A DNA stretch of 64,000 nucleotides from Craspedostauros australis (taxonomy: Eukaryota; Bacillariophyta; Bacillariophyceae; Mastogloiales; Achnanthaceae), in the NCBI GenBank assembly GCA_026770025.1, contig JAMXDE010000038.1, forward strand, positions 186,001-250,000, in the 5' to 3' direction. Positions 1 to 12,532 of this stretch are shown here, in pieces. The notes under the pieces are model-generated. The model searched no databases. It was given only the letters and a program-made list of their open reading frames with translations, and had not been told where the DNA came from. Positions within the stretch are counted from its first letter, which is position 1; each line of letters starts with the position of its first letter. A program made the translations under genes and the position numbers.

Positions 1-2144
1 TTCGAGTATGAGGTGAGCAGGACATCACCAACTCTGTGCCGCAGCTCGGAGAGCTTGTCTTGAGGAACGAGCGACAGCGCAGCTTCCTGGACTTGATCAT
101 GGATGAAGGTGTATCGATACCCTTGCTTCCCATTGGCGTTGTTCGTGGGCTGCTGCTGAGTACCGATGCCCGTATCCTTCGTTCCAGACTTTCGGCGTTG
201 AGAGCTGCGATGCAGATGTTGCTCGATGAGGCCTTCTCTCTCACAGACATCCAGACTTCGTTGAATACCTTCGTACGAGATGAGGTGCGCCTGTTGCCGT
301 TGCAGCTCTTGTGACCGCTCCGATTGACGGAGGGATGAAGCACCATGCGACCGTTGTGATCCATCCGATCTCTGAGATGCATCCGATGACTGCGAAGATG
401 GCATCAGCACAGCATTCTCATCTGACGTCAACAGATCCTTGAAGAATACTCTGTGGTCAGAGTGGATGGACAGTGTCCGGATCGCAAGGATCAGCCTGCG
501 GTTCGAGAATGTGGATCCAAGGCATGCCGCGATCGGCAGCACGTGACGAGCAGCGTCCAGACGATCCAGCTTCTGCTTCATCAGATCAACCATATTGGCC
601 GTGGCGGATGACCCAGCCACGATCTTCTGCTCGTCCCAGATCCACTTCATCCCGTCGTCCTCATTCACGGACAGCAGCTTCTCGTACACCAACGACTCGA
701 GGAACTGCTTCATGAAGAAGATGTTGCCTCCAGTCTTGCGGTGCACAATGTCAGCAAGACCGTTCACGTCGCCGTCGTTGTCGGGCAGGAGGATCTCGAT
801 GAGAAGGTGGCGGACGCTCTGCAACGGTAGATCTTGGATCGGGATGTCAAGGACACGGATGGATCTCTCTCGCTTGCATTCTTGAAGAGCCATGATCATG
901 TCTTGAAGGTCTCGGCTTTGCTCAAGCTCGTTGGATCTGAAGCATCCGATGATCATCAGGGATGAGATCTCGCCATCCATTGCCCATGTCTGCATGATGT
1001 CGATCGATGCCTTGTCAGCCCATTGGATGTCGTCCATCATGATCACCAGCGGGCTGTGATTGCAGACGATCCGAAGGAATCGCTTGAGCGTGTGCTTGAT
1101 TCGATCGGACTTCGCTTTGTATCCTTCTGTGATTGTGGCTGTTGATGGTTGAGCGGATAGATCGAGTCCATGAACAGCCGATCCTGAGGTGGATGTGCTC
1201 GTGAACGAAGACTGTTTGGTCAGAGATTGTTCACGAATGCCACGCAATGATGTGCTCGCATCCCCATCGGCACTTGCGCTGACATCATCATCGCTAATTT
1301 CTTGGAGGTCGTGGTCCTTGTTCTGTCGATCTGCAATTGTATTGCTGGTGCTCTCGCCGACCATCATCTCAAGTAGACCTGGAATGATCTTGTACAGAGT
1401 CTTGAGCTCCTTCGACGACAGACGCCGAATCAACGATTGGTGCAATGTCGAGAATCTTCGCGGATCATCCACTGCCGCATCAGCCATACGAGTATCCTCC
1501 TGAGGCAATGCCATGATCTGCTCCACCAGCTGGTCCATCGCGTTCTTGATGCCCGCGTACGGTTCCTCCATCTGCTGGAGATCGAACTTGCCAGAAATGA
1601 AGAAGGCGAAGTTGTCGAGGCAGTGCTGCTTGTAGTGCATTGCGAGTGCGGACTTGCCGCTTCCTGATGGTCCCGAGATGAAGCATACTGTCTTGAGACT
1701 TGTGCGATGGCGCTGCCCGCGACGTTGTTGTTTGTGATGCATCTCATCTTCACTGTTGTGTTTGGAGGTGAAGCTTTGACTGCTGGTGCTGCTACTGGTG
1801 GTGGTGATGCTGGTGCTATCCAGACTTCGCGTGCCTTGGGTGGCTCGCTTTCTGTCAAGCATCTGGTTGATGGCATTGGACAGCACCCGCTTCTCCTTGT
1901 CCCGCCCAACGATTCCAGCGCGGTCGAACTTCAAAGAAGAGCTTTGCTGCTGGGCATCGGAGAGCCCGCTGCTGGTGAGCGAGTCTGTGTCTGACATGTT
2001 GGTCGATGGATCGTTGAGGCTCTTCGTGCTGCTCGTCCTGTTCTTGTGCAGCATGTTGGACCGGGGTGTGTCGGCCAGCCGCACGCGAGATGATGTCGTT
2101 GTTGTCATTGTTGTCGTTGTCGTCATCGTTGGCGTTGATGTCAT
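1..2144 (-). CDS. STAND/AAA_16 ATPase, copy A (3' end beyond the window)
   Basis: The minus strand is open for 714 codons from an ATG at 2144 to the left edge, so only the N-terminal part of the protein is seen. It has a Thr/Ser-rich start, an AAA_16-type P-loop (GPSGSGKSA), a Walker B segment (LVIMMDDIQWAD) followed by GCFRSNE, and a winged-helix-like stretch. This is the layout of large STAND ATPases (COG3899 type), which in known members act as signal-gated switches ahead of helical repeats. It is nearly the same as the gene at 45653-49597, on the opposite strand. The start is the only ATG after an in-frame TGA and corresponds to the MSTPTM start region of the other copy. The N-terminus is about 11 residues longer because of Thr-rich expansion. 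No stop interrupts it here, so it may be functional. Function in diatoms is unknown. Confidence 0.85.
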   Translation of the reverse strand, partial: MTSTPTMTTTTTMTTTTSSRVRLADTPRSNMLHKNRTSSTKSLNDPSTNMSDTDSLTSSGLSDAQQQSSSLKFDRAGIVGRDKEKRVLSNAINQMLDRKRATQGTRSLDSTSITTTSSSTSSQSFTSKHNSEDEMHHKQQRRGQRHRTSLKTVCFISGPSGSGKSALAMHYKQHCLDNFAFFISGKFDLQQMEEPYAGIKNAMDQLVEQIMALPQEDTRMADAAVDDPRRFSTLHQSLIRRLSSKELKTLYKIIPGLLEMMVGESTSNTIADRQNKDHDLQEISDDDVSASADGDASTSLRGIREQSLTKQSSFTSTSTSGSAVHGLDLSAQPSTATITEGYKAKSDRIKHTLKRFLRIVCNHSPLVIMMDDIQWADKASIDIMQTWAMDGEISSLMIIGCFRSNELEQSRDLQDMIMALQECKRERSIRVLDIPIQDLPLQSVRHLLIEILLPDNDGDVNGLADIVHRKTGGNIFFMKQFLESLVYEKLLSVNEDDGMKWIWDEQKIVAGSSATANMVDLMKQKLDRLDAARHVLPIAACLGSTFSNRRLILAIRTLSIHSDHRVFFKDLLTSDENAVLMPSSQSSDASQRSDGSQRSHGASSLRQSERSQELQRQQAHLISYEGIQRSLDVCEREGLIEQHLHRSSQRRKSGTKDTGIGTQQQPTNNANGKQGYRYTFIHDQVQEAALSLVPQDKLSELRHRVGDVLLTSYS

Positions 2145-2247
2145 TGCGATCGTCGATTCGGTCGTTGTGGATGTCCAAATTGTGGTACAGCCCTGTGGAT
2201 GTCAACTTTGAGGTGTAAGTTCCGGTTTCAGTTTGTGATCTTAGTCT
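1..2247 (-). repeat. Inverted duplication, arm A (partner 45585-47769)
   Basis: Read on the minus strand, this stretch matches 45585-47769 on the plus strand almost base for base, from about 100 bases upstream of the start codon to the window edge. In about 430 bases compared by eye around the Walker A region I counted roughly 14 differences. Position 1 pairs with 47769. Similarity fades beyond about 2247. Confidence 0.9.
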
Positions 2248-2713
2248 CTGTATGGGCGCAGGGGGTTGGATGTCGCATCTTCGGTTGCGATGTGCGAGGT
2301 GATGAACCAATTCGCATGCGCTCGTATCTCTTCTTTGCAAGAGGCAGCGGCAGTCGACGCCAGAGCCGCGAATGTGGCAATGTGGACTTGTCTTGTTTCT
2401 TCGGAAAATCGCTCTCTTTGACATTTGCGTCTGCTGCCCTGGCAGAACACCGAAGACCAACGCTCTTTCAGACGAGCACAATCGCACTACCTGCACAGAA
2501 TGCAAAACGGTGTTGCGACAACCATACTGATTCTTGTTTCACGGTGTTCATTGTCCAAGTTGAAGTTAGTTGAAATTCAATCATGGACAGACTATCAACG
2601 GACACGGTGTCCATCTCCGACGGGAGAAATTCTCGTTTTTGGCGCGAAATCATACGACTTGATCGACTACAAAATCTGTTCCCCTTTCTTTCTCTCCTCC
2701 ATTCATGAATCTA

Positions 2714-3100
2714 TCATGACTCAACACATGACCAACCTGACTCACATCTCACCTTTGGAACTATGCTTGTCAAGAATCGGGTGTTGTGAAACACCAAGTT
2801 GCCGCACCTCCCAATGGTGTAGAGTTGAGCATTGTGGAATGATACATTACCGCACCTCCCAATGATCAGGAGTCGAATGTCATGATACGATACATTACCG
2901 CAACCCCAACCTGTGGATCTTTGTGACAGAAAATGTGAGCTGCACGTGTCTTGTGGTGGAGAACGCCACGTGCCGAATGCGAACCGGACTAAGGTGTCCG
3001 TGACCTCAATGCAGGAATGCGAATCACACGTGTATGTCACAGGGGGCAGGGATGTTGGAATTGTGACCAACATCACGATACACGCGACTACGGCCCCCAT
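2714..3100 (-). CDS. Possible small secreted repeat protein (weak candidate)
   Basis: This 128-residue ORF opens with a hydrophobic, signal-peptide-like segment (MGAVVACIVMLVTIP). It contains three 16-residue units in a row: CGNVSYHDIRLLIIGR, CGNVSFHNAQLYTIGR and a third starting CGNLVFHNTR. Changes between units are partly conservative (Y/F, I/V). The units come from a 48-bp DNA repeat, a multiple of three. No family is recognised and no codon-bias check was possible. It could equally be a chance ORF over a minisatellite. Confidence 0.2.
   Translation of the reverse strand: MGAVVACIVMLVTIPTSLPPVTYTCDSHSCIEVTDTLVRFAFGTWRSPPQDTCSSHFLSQRSTGWGCGNVSYHDIRLLIIGRCGNVSFHNAQLYTIGRCGNLVFHNTRFLTSIVPKVRCESGWSCVES
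2785..2907. repeat. 48-bp tandem repeat, about 2.3 units
   Basis: The core CCGCACCTCCCAATG occurs at 2802 and 2850, and a degraded form starts at 2898, giving a 48-base period. Confidence 0.75.
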
Positions 3101-5089
3101 GTCGCAACCAATGAAAAAGAGTACTGGAGGAAGGCCGATGTCACGAAGTGTGAGATGGCCTGTGAACGAACCTGTTGATGAGGAACCTCCAGGAAGCCAG
3201 TGAAGTGATCGGTGAAGTGATCAGAGAAATTACCGGAGAAGCATCGGAGATGATCGGAGATGTGTGATGATGAGGAGCTAAATGAGCTCCCATCCAGGGT
3301 GCTCCTGTGACAAATGGGAGATCGTGATCTGATCGAATGAACCAATCTGTGTGATGCCTACGACTCAGCAATGTTTATGCTAATGAAACTATTGGTAGAG
3401 GGCAGGAGACGGAACATCTGAGATGCATGATGAGATGCATCAACACTGCAAGATGAGATGTCCATGGAGTACATGCTGCATGACATGATGAAGCAGGAGG
3501 ACAGCACTGCATGAGCAAGGGCAAGACTGTGTGCTACTGTGGAATATGTATGCTTTGGCAAATGGAATTGAAAGTGATGAAGATGTTGTACTCACAGTTC
3601 CAACAATGCAATAACATGAATAGGTAACCAGATACGACTACTAGAGACTGGGGTACCCCAGATTTCCAACACGTTTCAACTGTGTGACATCGTTTCTTCA
3701 TCCCACTAAGACTACAAACAAACTCATACTACCATAAGCCGAGACTAGTACAAACAGCACTACTCTACTCATCGTTACAGTTTCATTTCTTCCACAAGTT
3801 CACTCCTCCTGAACTGCATTGCACGGTTAACCTGAAACCGGCAGTTCGCGAAGCTTGTCCACCGAATTGTGTCATCAACGGAGCACGAATTCCAACTGAG
3901 TTTCTTTTCACCCAACTTGGTAAATACCCTTTTCATGACTTTTCACATGTCTGTCTGTCTGAATTATTGATGAGTTGGCGGTGTTGTTTCAAACAGACAG
4001 CTGTCTACTCACTTACAAATACAAACAGACCAGTCAACAACAACAGAAGGACGTGCGATTCATACGACCGAGTCAAATCGTGATCAACATTGTGGATCTC
4101 GTCACGACTCAACCTCCACGCTTTGACTGGTATCGCCGAACAACTGTGAATGAGCAAACAACACCTTTCGTGGTGTCGCGGTGGGCGTGACTGATGCTTC
4201 GATGATACCATTTTCATTAAGCGTCCTGTGACATTTCCTTGCCGCCATCCATCACAACAATTATGATGATTGCGATGACATGCGACACAATCATTCTTGG
4301 TTTCCAAACCACGGCGCGTGCCAATCTCGTCCCGCGTTTTCAGCCAGTCACAACTGATCGTTCGCGACTCGTTGTATTACGCCATCTCGCAACAACTAAC
4401 GGCGGAAAGCCAGCATAGGGCCTTTCAGCAGTCCTTTTGGGAACTGCGGGTGTCGGAGAATTTGTCGTGTTGTGGTATCCAACAGCAGCGCCAATCCACA
4501 CGGACGCACAGATTTAATTCGGTGATACCGACGCAGCCGTACTAGTGGTACGAGATTTAAGCAGTCCTCGACGAACCTCATGTTGCGCAATTCCTTGTGC
4601 TCTTCGCGGGCTTTTCGGTTCGTGACAGTGGGAATCCCACGGATCCATTCGCAGTCTCGTTGGGTCGGGAAACAGCCACAGAGGCGCAAAGGAATTCTCG
4701 GCATCGCCTTGGGCGGTCTTCGCGGGCGATCCAACCACAGCAACGTAATGCAAACAAGAGGCGAGCTCGACATGCACACCGGACTGTGGTGCGCAACACA
4801 TGTCGATACAAGGACATCGAAATGGATTACCCCCCTCTCTCTCTCTTGACCTCTCTGGGCATGCTTCGTAATCATCCACCATACTGTGAATGTTCCTGAC
4901 TTCACCAACGAGCGCCCCACAAGACGCAGGAAGCACAAGAAACACAGGCAAAAGGGAAGGAGTGATCAACTGGCGATGATCTCTCTGGACATCTCATAAA
5001 AACAATTATACCATCTTGTGAACAATCACAAACCCCAAACTCTAACCAAACAACGAACAAACCCAACCAGCCCAACCAGCCTCACCAAC

Positions 5090-8000
5090 ATGCCCTCCTC
5101 TGAGTCTGGTTGGAACCAACCGCCGCCAAACGACCGTGGAACTCCCACCTTCGAACCATCGGTCCACGATGAGAACATTGCACCCGCAAGCCGCCCACCG
5201 CGTTCAGCTTTCGCATCGTCCATGAACGAAGTTGGGCGGGACATCGATCCCAGCGACGCTTCGGGCAACCCCCGCCGCCTGCGCGTGTGGCTGACCTTGC
5301 CGCTGCTGGTCCTCGCGGTGATCGTCTCTGGAACCATCCTGGTGGTCCGAGGCACAGGTGGTCATGCCGGCAGTAGCAATGGCAGCACAGCTCATGATCT
5401 CAGCACTGCCAAGGTTGACAGCATCAGCAGCGATGTTAGTGGCCACACCGACTCCCCGAGTTACCACGACAACGGTGACATCCTCAACGATGGCGCCGAC
5501 TCGCCATCCGTCGAGGTGAACATCCGCGACGTTGTGACAGAGGAAAACGACGACACCAGTGCCAGCCGCCGAGCAACGGTGCAGACCTATTCGTGCCCCA
5601 GCGATGAATCGCAACCCACAGTGGCAGTCAGCCCTGGGAGCATCCGAATCGTGCATTCTACTCCTTTGTGCACCCTCATCCGTGTCTCCTCATCCACGAC
5701 GTCCTTCCAGCCAATTGCACGATCCTACAACAGGAAAGCTTGGAAAGTGATCGGCTCCACGGAAGCAATGGAATCATCTCCCAACTCGGTTCAAATCACT
5801 CGGTGCCGCAGACGCGCTTGCTGGGTCCAACTGCCAGCTCTAGAGGAGGGCCACACTTACGAGCTCAAGACCTTCAATGCGCCGGCGTACTCAGACCGTG
5901 ACATCATCTCTCGCTTCTTGGAGCAAACAACGTTCGGTGTGACGAGCGCAGCCCTCGACCAGATGGAGGCAGAATACGAGGCATCGTCATTCTCGGACTT
6001 GGACGATGTCTTCGCCAAGTGGATCGAAGATCAACAGGATACAACCAAAACACCAATCCAATCCCATCGCGCCTTGTTCCGCCAGTTTTTGAATGCGCAG
6101 TTCGAAATCCCATCCATCATCGGTCGCACCACCCAACCATGCGAGGTTGGCACCAGATACCGCCACGAGGTCTTCACCGATAAGGACATCGAAACCTTCA
6201 TCGAACTCAAGACCGTCACGGGATCAAACGGGCAACGTCTGCGCGCCATTTCCAAGGTCCGCAATGGTGTTGCAAGACTTTACACCATCGTCGACTTCAG
6301 CATGTACGAGTACGACTACAACGCCGACTGCGACAGCGACGCGTACATGCCCACCACACGGTGGGATCAAGATGGTTTGTACCATGTCTGCTGGTTCGAC
6401 GGATCTGTCTACGTTGAAAACGCGGACAGGACGGAGTGCCACGAAATGATCTTCAAGGACCCGGCAGTCCCGGCCTTCCAATGGGAGGAAGCGTTCTTGG
6501 TGAATCCATTCGTCACCAGCGCGGCCAAGGACGCCATCCTCGCATCAAGCGACAGCGTCGTGCTGAACGTTCCCACCTCATCGCAGATTCTGAAGCCCAT
6601 CGACCAGCAATACTATTTGGACTATGACGAATACTATCCGTTGCGACACTACATCCTCGCGAACAGCATGGCAGACTCGCAATGCAACACAGCGACCTTC
6701 GAACCGAATGTGCCTGTCTTTGTCCAACACGGTACGTCAGCAGAGGTGCCCCAAGATCTACAGGCATGTACCCCACCATCACCCTATCTCATCATTCCGA
6801 TGTTCCTGTTGCTTCTGCTTCTTGCGCACCTGCCGCTGATTGATTGCATTGGAACATGAACCTTCATATCCAAATCATCACACTACCACCAACACAAACA
6901 ACAACAACAACATCGCATCAAACAGGCGACGACATGCTGATCCATGATCCACGCTTCAAGTTGTTGGACAACACGCTCGAGAATGTCCTCCCAGATGGCG
7001 GTGGCCAGGTCTTCGCGGATCATGCCGACCTCCTCGATCCGTACGAGACAGCGCACTGTGCCAACACCCCAAGAACCTTCCTGAACGAAGACAACTGCTA
7101 CGTCTCGACATCACCCTCCGCTTGCTCACCGCTGATGAACTGGGTGGACCGCGCACCCGATGTTGAGACCGGCTACTTCACACTGACCGAAGATCTCATC
7201 CGCAAACTGTACAAGGAGACCGGAGGCACCGAGGATGATAGTTCCGCAACCACGCGATACTGGTATGCTGTCCAAGGACTCGACCAATCGCGACAGCAGC
7301 TGACCGACCCAAAGCCATGCGACCAGTACTCTCGTTCCCGTTGGATCCCAGTCACGTGCAACAGCGCTGAATTGGGAGCTGTCAACGCCGGTGTCGCAAC
7401 CGCATTCTCCGCCCTGATATCCGACAACAAAGTGTGGTTGAACGAGCAGAACGACATGAATCCTTACATGATGGATGTTTGGCTGTGGGACGATTGTCAG
7501 CAATGCCCAGACGGACAGCGTGATACTGCCATCGATTTCATGGTCCAAGATGACGACGGTGACTGCTGGAAGAATGTGCACCAAGATCACCTGAACGTGT
7601 ACGACTTCACCGGATGGGTCAACGGCGGGCATAACGGCGGCCCAACACCCATTGCCGCATTTGCCAAACAGGGCAGCGCTCGTCTCAACTTCCCCGGGTG
7701 GCATGAAATGTCTCGCTGGAACAACAAGAAGGGCGGCTTTGGCGGTCCGTGGCGATTGGGCGATGAGGTCAACTTCTACCAGTTGCCACGCGAGATGCGC
7801 AATGAAGAAATGGCGAAGATCTTCGGCGTCACCTTGCTGGAACCAGGCGATCCGGAACTCACACAGGGATACGGTTCGCTGTCAGGTGTCGGAACGGTCG
7901 TGTGCGGAAGCCCATACGAAGTGGCCAACGATCCAACCAACGGAGGCAGTGTCGCAAACGGAGGCCGGATCAACCGAGGTTCATTCGATGCCTACACTCG

Positions 8001-11000
8001 TCGCTTCTCCACATCTTACGAGCTGTTCGAGCACCAGAACAAATATGTATGGCTCAAGGCCACAGTCGAGAATGAAGTGGATCAGCTCCGCCAACGCATG
8101 GCGTGGGCATTGTCGCAAATCCTCGTCATCACTCCCGACGGTGTTGATGCGCGACTCTACACTGAAGCATTCCTGGTTTACTATGATACCTTCGTAAGTA
8201 CAATGCATTACATGGTGGGGTTCCATGTTATCTGCGTGGATCTATTCACGATCACGCAGCACATCTGTCTCGACTTTGATTCCTCTACTGATGCTCTCGT
8301 CGATGCTATCATTGGTCACGGTGATGCTATCATTGGTGTCGATGATGAAACAATCCTTCATTCAACCCACCCATGCATCTAACCCTGTTCTCATTTCAAC
8401 GTTTCTCTCTCTCTCTATCGGTCTACCTCTCTCCACTTTCACACCAACACGTAACACGCAACAGATCCGTCATGCATTTGGGAACTACCGTGACGTGCTC
8501 AAGGAAGTCTCGTACAACCCCTTGATGGCCAACATGCTCACATACTACAACAGTCAATCAACTGCATTCGTGTATCAGCGCGACGGAGTGGTGGAGTACG
8601 CCGATGAAAACTTCGCCCGTGAGGTGATGCAGCTCTTCACGACCGGCTTGTTCCAACTCAACATGGACGGCACAAAGATCCTGGACGAAGCTGGCAACCC
8701 CAAGCGCGTGTACACGAATGAGGATATCGGTGAGTGAGACGAGGCTACGATACCGATGGAGATGATTTCACCTGGAAACGTCATGATGTGGATACTGGCA
8801 CCGGTAGCGATGGTGTGCTCTGCGCTGCTCTGCTCATGGACATCCTGATTTGCTCTTGCCGACCCATCGACTCACTTTGCCTGTACGGTACTCCATTTAC
8901 TCTCAACCAATGACAACTGCGCCACGACGCAACCCCATGATGATGAATTGGTTACTGTACGTACTATGATTGCTTCCCTCTCCCTTCTATCCATTCTCCC
9001 TTCCTTTCTTATCCAACAACACGCAGAGGAATATGCAAGGGCGTGGACTGGATTCGAGCAACAGCAAGTCCGCGGAAATGCAGAAAACGTCTGGAGCAAC
9101 TACATCGACCCCATGTACATCCGAGAGGATTGGCGCGATCGCTTCCCCAAGATGGGACTCAACCGTAAGTACGTCGGTGACGGATATCCTCTGTGCGCCG
9201 ACCTCCCGGATGATCACTTCCTCCAGCCAGGTGCGGTCTACCGATTCCTTGGACCCAACCCACACCCAGAGTTGCACTCGGACATCGACGCATGGAAGAC
9301 AGATCCATCGGCGCAACGGTTCAAGCTCGACGCAAGCAACAGCGGACTCTACACAAAGCTGTGCAATCCTCGAGGAGACGGATCCTGTGACTACAAAACC
9401 AAGATCGTGCTGGATAAACCAATTCAATGCTCTGGCAAGGAATGCCGCATCGACACCGTGCGAACCGTGGAGGTATCAGCCGGCATGTACTACGAGTACA
9501 TCCGCAAGCCTTGCGTGCACCAATCGTTTTACGAGAACGCGAAGACCATCATCCGACACTGGGAATGGGGTGAATACATGTGCGCCGATCCCAGGACCGA
9601 GTCTGCGATCGTCGCGTGCTGCAAGACGAACCCAACCAACAACTTCTACGACGACGTGTACTGGGGCGAGCGCACCAAGTTCTCCACAGCATTGGATGCC
9701 TGCGACGAGCAACTGTGCAGTGAATGGCCACGTCCCGATTGCGAAGCTCAGGATGGTACTTCGGCAGCATACACGAAGTGCTGGGATCCAAATCACTTCT
9801 GGACATCCGAATCGTGCACTCTCAAGGCGAAGATCAGCGGAGATGGCAAGGTCGGCATCGTCCACGCGCCATCCTATGGCGATGATCAGGTTGAGCTCAT
9901 CGTGGCACCCAGCACGAAAACGCTCTTCCGCGTGGACTGGTCGGATGATTTCAAATTGATCGTGGACAACTGCGCATCGATATCTGGCTGCATCGCCAGT
10001 GAGGATAATATGTGCGTGTGCGAGGTGACCGTTTCCAACGAAGCCGTGTTCACTGGCAACGACTCGCCTTCTGATCAGGCCATCCTGCAGGCATTGCACA
10101 TTGGCGGATTCGAGGCATCACCAGCTGGCCAACCACTTTCTGCTGACACGGTCTTCGAGGTCGTGGACGAATACGGCATGACTCAGCTGCGCAAGAACGT
10201 GGTATCGACCGTCTCGTTGGTCGGGGCGGACCTTTCATTCCGCAACCCACCTCATTTCATCAGCCTGTCGGACGAGGAGCCCCGTGACGCACATCACGAA
10301 ACAGACGCGGTCCTTGATCATTACATGTACCACCCCAACACGGCGCCGTTCCTCGCAGTGCGATTCGCGCAACGGTTCGGCAATTCCAACCCATCGCCAT
10401 ACTACATCAAGAGCATCGCCACCGCCTTCAAGAGCGGTCGGTTCACGTACAACGGCGCCGGAGGCACCAAGACCTTCGGAAGTGGAAGCTACGGTGATCT
10501 TGGCGCTGCTGTTGCTGCGGTCCTGTTGTCACCAGAAAGCCGCGATGTGATTCTGGATGCTGACCCAGCATATGGAGCATTGAAGGAGCCACTGCTGAAG
10601 GTGACTGGAATCCTGCGCTCGCTGGACTACGAGCAAAGGGTGGACAAGGGCCTGCTGAAGCTGAATGAATTCTTCGGCAGCCGTCTTGGTCAGATGGCGC
10701 ACGAGATCCGCAGCGTCTTCTCGTTCTTCCTGCCAGAGTTCCAACCATCTGGGCGGATCACGCAGGGCAACCTCGTCGCTCCTGAAGCCCAGCTCGTGAC
10801 GCCCCCTCGCCAGGTGACCGGCATGAACGGAATGTACTCCCTCATCCGATACGGCCTGACCCAATGCTACGGCGGGTACGGTCCCCGCGTTGACTGGTGT
10901 CCGGAGAATGTGAATTGGGGTGACGTTTCTGACAGCAGCTTCGGCTTCCTCACCTACGAGTCGGGCAGCACGTCCAACCTCGACGCGACCATCGACGAGC

Positions 11001-12532
11001 TTGCCACGCTGCTGACATCTGGCCGACTTACGATGAGCAAGAGAAACTACGTGAAGCAGATCATGGCAGCCGAGTCCAATCCAACCAAGGCCATGGAGAA
11101 GGGTTTGCAGCTCATCGTGACAGCACCGGAGTTCCATGCCACCAACTTGGTGCGCACCACCGGCACGGACCGACCGCCACAGCCACCGGTTTCCCCATCG
11201 CCAAGGGGCTACAAGGCAGTCGTGCACGTGCTGCTGGATGGTGGCATGGACTCGTACAACATGCTCGCTCCGCACACGTGCACCCAGCGCAACAGGAACG
11301 GGTTGACGGTGCTGGATCAGTACAACTCGGAGCGAACAACGATCGCATTGACAGAAGGAGAGCGCACTCGCATCATCCAAGCCAGCGGGCAGCCATGCTC
11401 CGAATTCGCCATCCATCCAGAGCTCCCGGTCGTAGAATCCTTGTACAAGAGCGGCGACTTGGCCTTCTTCGCCAACATGGGGGTGTTGGACACGCCCGTC
11501 ACGACCGAGAACTACGACCGACTCTCCAACACCGACCTATTTGCGCACAACACGATGCAGCTGGAGACTCAGCGCGTCGATCCCTGGGACACGACCCCGA
11601 CCACTGGCATTCTGGGACGAGTGAGCGACATGCTTGCCACCAAGGGCTACAAACCGCAACCAATCACCATCCAGGATGCGAGCGTGGCGACCGTCGGCGT
11701 TCCTGGACAGGCCGTCGAAGCGCTGGTCGTATCCGCGGAGGGGATGCAAGAGTTCAATCCGCGCCCGAATGGCGAAGTGTTCGATGCGAAAGATCATGTG
11801 GCTCGAATGAACCAGCAGACCGGTGTCCACAGCAGCGTGTTCGGGGAGCTGTGGTCAGGTGGCTTGCACAAGGCCATCAGTGATATCGAAACCCTGAAGA
11901 ACACCGTCAGCAACGTCCCGCTGACTCAGGACTTCAGCACGATCCAAAACTTCGACTACCGCACCAAGTTCGAGACGGTGTCGAACTTCATCTTGACTCA
12001 TGAAGGTCGCGGGGCGGACCGCGATCTCTTCTTCATGAAGCTGGGATCGTGGGATCATCATTCTCAGCTGAAAGCACAGCAGGCGAACGAGTTTCGAAGC
12101 CTGAACGCCGCCCTGGATACGTTCCAGAAGGAGATGAAGGCGCAGGGGATGTGGGATCAGGTTACCGTGGTGCTCACATCTGAGTTCGCTCGCACCCTCA
12201 CCGCCAACTCTGGAGAAGGATCCGACCATGCGTGGGGCGGTAACTACTTCACCATGGGCGGAGATGTGAAGGGAGGGCAGATTCTTGGCAAGTACCCCGA
12301 GGACATGACCCTCGGTGGCCCGTACAACATCGGCCGAGGTCGGTTGATTCCTCACCTGAGCTACGAGTCCATGCTGAACGGTGTCGCTGAATGGATGGGC
12401 GTGGAGGGCAAGGAAGAGCTCGACTACTGCATGCCGAACCGGGAACGTGCCGGTGCTCCGTTGTACGACATGGGGCAAACGTTCAAGACGTCCCGTCGTA
12501 AGCTGCGAGGTGATGGCAGCCCATCCAAATGA
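5090..12532 (+). CDS. Membrane-anchored DUF1800-DUF1501 fusion protein, four exons
   Basis: Proposed exons are 5090-6731, 6926-8193, 8465-8729 and 9027-12532, totalling 6681 bases or 2226 residues. All junctions are GT-AG and keep frame; the last restores the DUF1800 motif NEDIEEYARAWTGF across exons 3 and 4. Residues 66-87 form a single TM segment after a Pro-rich cytoplasmic tail, suggesting a type II anchor. The DUF1800 domain starts near 270 (FLEQTTFGV) and includes HAFGNYRDVLKEV and DENFAREVMQLFTTG. Large Cys-rich insertions lie inside it, notably about residues 1070-1450. DUF1501 (alkaline-phosphatase-like fold) starts near 1785 (LLDGGMDSYNM) and keeps GSWDHHSQ, TSEFART and GSDHAWGG. 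In bacteria these two families are typically neighbouring separate genes; biochemical function is unknown. The start at 5090 follows an A/C-rich leader; an in-frame ATG at 5018 is the alternative. Confidence 0.85.

Larger units (their letters stand above)
2248..5089. other. Long intergenic stretch, mostly without recognisable content
   Basis: No convincing gene was found apart from the weak candidate at 2714-3100. The stretch holds a 48-bp tandem repeat at 2785-2907, a GATCGGAGA-like simple stretch near 3185-3260 and a short perfect palindrome (GGGGTACCCC) near 3651. ORFs at 4396-4969 overlap in several frames on both strands and look like chance. The last 100 bases are A/C-rich leader sequence for the gene at 5090. 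Confidence 0.6.

Noticed and set aside
1430-1909. Short ORFs on both strands in arm A, mirrored in arm B
   Set aside because: Each is an out-of-frame shadow of the ATPase gene and occurs in both duplicated arms for that reason.
4396-4969. Overlapping ORFs of 150-180 codons on the minus strand
   Set aside because: Two frames and both strands are open together; no domain or signal in any of them.
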